Below, in pieces: positions 23,442-26,268 of a stretch of DNA of 26,268 nucleotides. The stretch's first letter is position 1, and every line of letters starts with the position of its first letter. The position numbers and the translations under genes are program-made. The notes beneath the pieces were generated by a model that was not told the origin of the DNA, searched no databases, and was given only the letters and a program-made list of their open reading frames with translations. The stretch spans positions 1 to 26,268 of the forward strand of contig JBARZY010000021.1 in assembly GCA_049650345.1 (NCBI GenBank), read 5' to 3'. This DNA is from Glaciecola sp049650345. Lineage in GTDB: Bacteria; Pseudomonadota; Gammaproteobacteria; Enterobacterales; Alteromonadaceae.

Positions 23442-24479
23442 TCACCCTTGTCGCATATGTTTCATAAATACTGATTCACTGGGCACTGAAATATGCGGCA
23501 ACGATTCTGCCACTAATTTTGCCATCATGCTTGATGGCACATTACCATTGAGTTTAATGACTTTGTCGTTTTGTAAAAACACATAATGTGTACTATAAAC
23601 GGGCACGGTATTGCTGTTTAACATCACCGCCAAACGGTATCCATGAATCGGTTTTCCTGCAACGTTGACTACATAAGGTTCAATGTTTGATACGCTAAAG
23701 TCACTTATATTAGCAGCTTCAATGGTGTGTTGTATTTGTTGTGCTTCGCTGATCAATTCATGATTTAAACGCTGGGCATCGGATTTAGACTCAGCATCTA
23801 CTTGAAAGGGCGACAATGGGTACACCGACACGTCTACTATAGCGTCGTTATACTCTGGATGAATGTAGCGAGTAATACTACCAAGCATAGGGTCGCGATA
23901 AATATCAAAGGCAGATTTAGTGAATTCACCAATGTGCGCCGGTACGCTTAAGTCGCTAAAATAGTTACTGGCATTGAGTACCTCATATATACGAGGGGCC
24001 TCGAGTATATGTAAATTCTCTACATGTTCCTGCCATTGGCTTAAGGCATCAAACGCGGCCAGATGCATGTCTTTATTGTGTAAATCAATATTAATGGTGA
24101 TGTCATCAATAGGCACGCCGCGCCAGGTTGTAGTAATCTCAAATACGCCATTTAGCGTTTTACTGTCTTCATTATATACGGCTGCGTTGCCAATTAGTAC
24201 CTCGTACTCTGATAAATTAAGCGCTTCTTCAAGCATGATGCTATTGCTTAATGTACTGGCGATTTCACTTAAGGCATTACCATCTAATACATGCAACTTA
24301 CATGATACTGATTCACATTGCTCTGATAGCATATCGCTAACGTGGGCGGCAAAAAACGGCATGTTTGCTGCTGTAGCGTGATGGGCGTTAGGTAAAGCTG
24401 CAGCAATAGGAAAGGTAATCACCAACAAGCTCAAAAAGCCCAACGAAGAGGTAATAAACTGAAAGGCCGTGTTGAACAT
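23442..24479 (-). CDS. Unrecognised exported protein
   Basis: I do not recognise this family. I choose the ATG at 24477-24479 (345 aa) because AAGGA lies about 9 bases upstream and the protein then starts directly with a signal-peptide-like segment (MFNTAFQFITSSLGFLSLLV, then ITFPIAAALP). An in-frame start further upstream would add 26 residues without a ribosome binding site. The rest is soluble and mildly acidic, with no other membrane segment. Two close cysteines (CESVSC) may form a disulfide. A middle part, TTTWRGVPIDDITINIDLHN, and a C-terminal part, VVNVAGKPIHGYRLAVML ... YSTHYVFLQNDKVIKLNG, look like beta-rich domains, the last reminiscent of proteins that measure or bind ligands in the periplasm. 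No function can be assigned. It is convergent with the choice-of-anchor I gene and follows xseA on the minus strand. Confidence 0.7.
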   Translation of the reverse strand: MFNTAFQFITSSLGFLSLLVITFPIAAALPNAHHATAANMPFFAAHVSDMLSEQCESVSCKLHVLDGNALSEIASTLSNSIMLEEALNLSEYEVLIGNAAVYNEDSKTLNGVFEITTTWRGVPIDDITINIDLHNKDMHLAAFDALSQWQEHVENLHILEAPRIYEVLNASNYFSDLSVPAHIGEFTKSAFDIYRDPMLGSITRYIHPEYNDAIVDVSVYPLSPFQVDAESKSDAQRLNHELISEAQQIQHTIEAANISDFSVSNIEPYVVNVAGKPIHGYRLAVMLNSNTVPVYSTHYVFLQNDKVIKLNGNVPSSMMAKLVAESLPHISVPSESVFMKHMRQG

Positions 24480-24525
24480 AAAATACATCCTTTGTAATCG
24501 CATATGTTGCTGCCGGAAATTCGGC

Positions 24526-24539
24526 GTCAAAGTTTTGAC
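24526..24539. promoter_or_regulatory. Palindrome GTCAAA-GT-TTTGAC, possible operator
   Basis: This is a perfect 6-bp inverted repeat with a 2-bp centre, placed just downstream of the candidate minus-strand promoter and 47 bases before the exported protein's start. The position fits a repressor site near the transcription start. The binding protein is unknown. Confidence 0.35.
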
Positions 24540-24547
24540 ATACTGCG

Positions 24548-24576
24548 ATACTAACAAAGTTGTATTTTTAAAACAA
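24548..24576 (-). promoter_or_regulatory. Candidate promoter of the unrecognised exported protein
   Basis: On the minus strand, TTGTTT (24571-24576) and TAGTAT (24548-24553) are separated by 17 bp. The matches to consensus are modest (3 and 4 of 6). It lies in the 126-base gap after xseA. Confidence 0.35.
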
Positions 24577-24605
24577 ATAGTAATTAAGTGCTGATTAATG
24601 CCCGC

Positions 24606-26105
24606 TTAATTTGGTTTTACTTCAGAAACATGTGTGCTGCTAACCGTGGATATTACCTCTCCATCAGCGAGTTTTGTCTTAATTTCGTCGCCTACATTTA
24701 CAGCATGTACCGACGCTGCTAGGGCATCGTCTTTTAATGTAATGCTGTAGCCACGCGACATAGTGGCCAAGGGACTGACTGTATTTAGCATCCCTGTTGC
24801 CCCTTGCAGGCTATGTTGCTTATCTTTTAGTTGTTGCTTGATCGCTTGCGCTAAATTTGCTTGTACAACATTTACGCGCTCAATGTGTTGCTTGATGGTA
24901 TTTTTCGGTGATAAATAATAGAGCTTATGCGCAGTATTACCTTGTTGGTTGCTTGTTTGCTGTAAGCGTTTATTCAATGATTGCGATAAACGCATTTGCA
25001 GTTGTTGCACTTTATTGTTGTGTTGCGTAAGCACTGTGCTTGGATGTTTTGCATACAAACGCTGTTCAAGGCGATTCGCCGCTTGCTGTTGTTGTTCAAT
25101 GTGTTTTTGTGGATGCTGGGCATGTAATCTTGCTAGCAAGTAGTCAAGGGATTGCTGCTGTTGCAATAGTGTTTTTTGTGGATGCTGTAAATCTAAGCGT
25201 TCATGCAGGTTTTGTTGCTGTTGTTGTTTTTGTGATAATTGATACTGCAGTGCACGCATTAGACTGCGTTTTCTATCATTGATATTTTGTTGCAAACGCT
25301 GGGTATCTTCGCTCAGTAATTCTGCTGCTGCCGACGGAGTTGCCGCCCGCATGTCGGCCACAAAGTCACTAATGGTCACATCTACTTCGTGGCCAACAGC
25401 CGATACAACAGGCAGTTGCGAGTCAAAGATGGCACGGGCAACTACTTCTTCATTAAATGACCATAAGTCTTCAAGTGAACCACCGCCTCTGCCTACTATC
25501 AATACATCAACTTCGTTACGTCTATTGGCGTTTTGTATTTGCTGAACAATACTACTTGCAGCACCATCTCCTTGCACCATACTTGGATAGATGATGACTT
25601 CAATCGCTGGATTGCGCCGCTGCAATACATGCAGTATATCGTGCACTGCTGCACCTGTTGCTGAGGTTACCAAGCCTATTTTAGTAATGTTGGTGGGTAA
25701 GGCTTGTTTTGCGCTTTGGGCAAACAGCCCTTCATCTTGGAGTTGTAACTTTAAGGCTTCAAAGGCTTGTTTTAATTGACCAACGCCCTCAGGCTCCATG
25801 TGCACAGCAATTAGCTGATAGTCACCACGTGCTTCGTATAAGCTTAAATTTGCACGTACTACCACTTTGTCGCCATGTTTCGGAATAAAGCTGAGTTTTT
25901 GATTTGCACCCTTAAACATGGCGGTACGCACCTGTGCTTTATTGTCTTTTAAGGTAAAGTACCAATGTCCTGACGCGGCTTTGGTTAAGTTCGATATTTC
26001 GCCGCTTACCCACACTTGTCCGATTTCGCTTTCTAATACTTGCTTAGCAAAATGGTTGAGTTTGGTAACGCTTATTATTTTAATTTCTTGGGGTACGGCA
26101 AACAT
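24606..26105 (-). CDS. xseA: Exodeoxyribonuclease VII large subunit
   Basis: XseA with XseB forms exonuclease VII, which degrades single-stranded DNA to oligonucleotides. ATG at 26103-26105 gives 499 aa; an in-frame TTG ten codons upstream has no ribosome binding site. The N-terminal OB fold (about 10-105) contains GQVWVSGEISNLTKAASGHW. The catalytic domain has GLVTSATGAAVHDILHVL, DVLIVGRGGGSLEDLWSFNE and VSAVGHEVDVTISDFVADMR. A long Gln-rich coiled coil (about 270-440) contains three 23-residue repeats beginning RLxxxHP (303, 326, 349). The C-terminal part has SPLATMSRGYSI. xseB is not in the window. It is divergent from guaB, the common arrangement in gammaproteobacteria. Confidence 0.96.
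   Translation of the reverse strand: MFAVPQEIKIISVTKLNHFAKQVLESEIGQVWVSGEISNLTKAASGHWYFTLKDNKAQVRTAMFKGANQKLSFIPKHGDKVVVRANLSLYEARGDYQLIAVHMEPEGVGQLKQAFEALKLQLQDEGLFAQSAKQALPTNITKIGLVTSATGAAVHDILHVLQRRNPAIEVIIYPSMVQGDGAASSIVQQIQNANRRNEVDVLIVGRGGGSLEDLWSFNEEVVARAIFDSQLPVVSAVGHEVDVTISDFVADMRAATPSAAAELLSEDTQRLQQNINDRKRSLMRALQYQLSQKQQQQQNLHERLDLQHPQKTLLQQQQSLDYLLARLHAQHPQKHIEQQQQAANRLEQRLYAKHPSTVLTQHNNKVQQLQMRLSQSLNKRLQQTSNQQGNTAHKLYYLSPKNTIKQHIERVNVVQANLAQAIKQQLKDKQHSLQGATGMLNTVSPLATMSRGYSITLKDDALAASVHAVNVGDEIKTKLADGEVISTVSSTHVSEVKPN
24993..25199 (-). repeat. Three tandem 69-bp (23-aa) repeats inside xseA
   Basis: Three units of 23 codons begin RLDLQHPQK, RLHAQHPQK and RLYAKHPST, and each carries a run of Gln or Asn/Gln. 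The first two units also share DNA: on the plus strand TTTTTGTGGATGCTG occurs at about 25104 and again at about 25173, 69 bases apart. This suggests lengthening of the coiled-coil stalk by duplication. Confidence 0.7.
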
Positions 26106-26143
26106 GAATGCAAATATCTCAAACTTTTTATACAAGAACGACT

Positions 26144-26192
26144 AATTGTAGTTTACCTAGATATGAAAAAACACTACAATTGCACCGCAATT
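26144..26192. promoter_or_regulatory. Overlapping inverted repeats in the xseA-guaB intergenic region
   Basis: AATTGTAGT (26144-26152) pairs with ACTACAATT (26173-26181), a perfect 9-bp inverted repeat with a 20-bp spacer. A second one, AATTGC-ACC-GCAATT (26178-26192), shares four bases with it. The region must hold both divergent promoters. I cannot assign hexamers with confidence and see no clear PurR box. Confidence 0.45.
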
Positions 26193-26227
26193 AGCCCCTA
26201 TCACCATTAAATTATAGGTAATATTGC

Positions 26228-26268
26228 ATGTTACGCATCGAAAAAGAAGCGCTTACCTTTGACGACGT
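26228..26268 (+). CDS. guaB: IMP dehydrogenase, N-terminal start only
   Basis: The first 41 bases encode MLRIEKEALTFDD followed by an incomplete Val codon at the right edge. This is the characteristic GuaB N-terminus (E. coli MLRIAKEALTFDDV). GuaB oxidises IMP to XMP, the committed step of GTP synthesis. The divergent xseA neighbour supports the call, since xseA-guaB is a conserved pair. Confidence 0.88.
   Translation, partial: MLRIEKEALTFDD

Noticed and set aside
24949..25143. Plus-strand cysteine-rich ORF opposite xseA
   Set aside because: The Cys and Val runs are the antisense reading of Gln codons in the XseA coiled coil; there is no ribosome binding site and no independent support.

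Overview
The window looks like the chromosome of a marine gammaproteobacterium, most likely Alteromonadales (Alteromonas/Glaciecola-like). The reasons are close gene-by-gene similarity to the E. coli guaAB-to-trmJ region, moderately AT-rich DNA, a Bacillus/Azotobacter-type CysE beside iscR, and a large Oar-like TonB-dependent receptor. The genus is an inference. Coding density is high and no gene-free stretch reaches 300 bases; the largest gaps are about 120 to 190 bases and carry promoters, operators and terminators. I see no tRNA, rRNA, CRISPR array, insertion sequence or integrase.

Region 1 (1-6640) is the iron-sulfur cluster region: the 3' end of trmJ, cysE (cysteine precursor supply), then iscR-iscS-iscU-iscA-hscB-hscA-fdx. 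Two abutting 25-bp IscR type-1 sites sit at the iscR promoter, and hairpins lie between iscS/iscU and iscU/iscA. iscX, the usual last gene of the operon, is absent.

Region 2 (6640-16880) is the conserved housekeeping block ndk, rlmN, pilW (with a C-terminal LysM domain), rodZ, ispG, hisS, yfgM, bamB, der. Overlapping start and stop codons couple pilW-rodZ-ispG and yfgM-bamB. Strong intrinsic terminators follow ndk and bamB.

Region 3 (16881-24580) lies between der and xseA, where E. coli has only the small yfgJ. It holds an MscS-like channel, a 1066-aa TonB-dependent receptor, a collagen-repeat lipoprotein of the choice-of-anchor I family, and on the minus strand an unrecognised exported protein. 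The receptor and the lipoprotein each have Pho-box-like repeats upstream (18041-18058 and 21410-21438). I therefore propose that they form an outer-membrane phosphate-acquisition pair under PhoB control. This is the most interesting part of the window.

Region 4 (24600-26268) holds xseA (minus strand) divergent from guaB (plus strand, only its first 41 bases present), with inverted repeats in the shared intergenic region.
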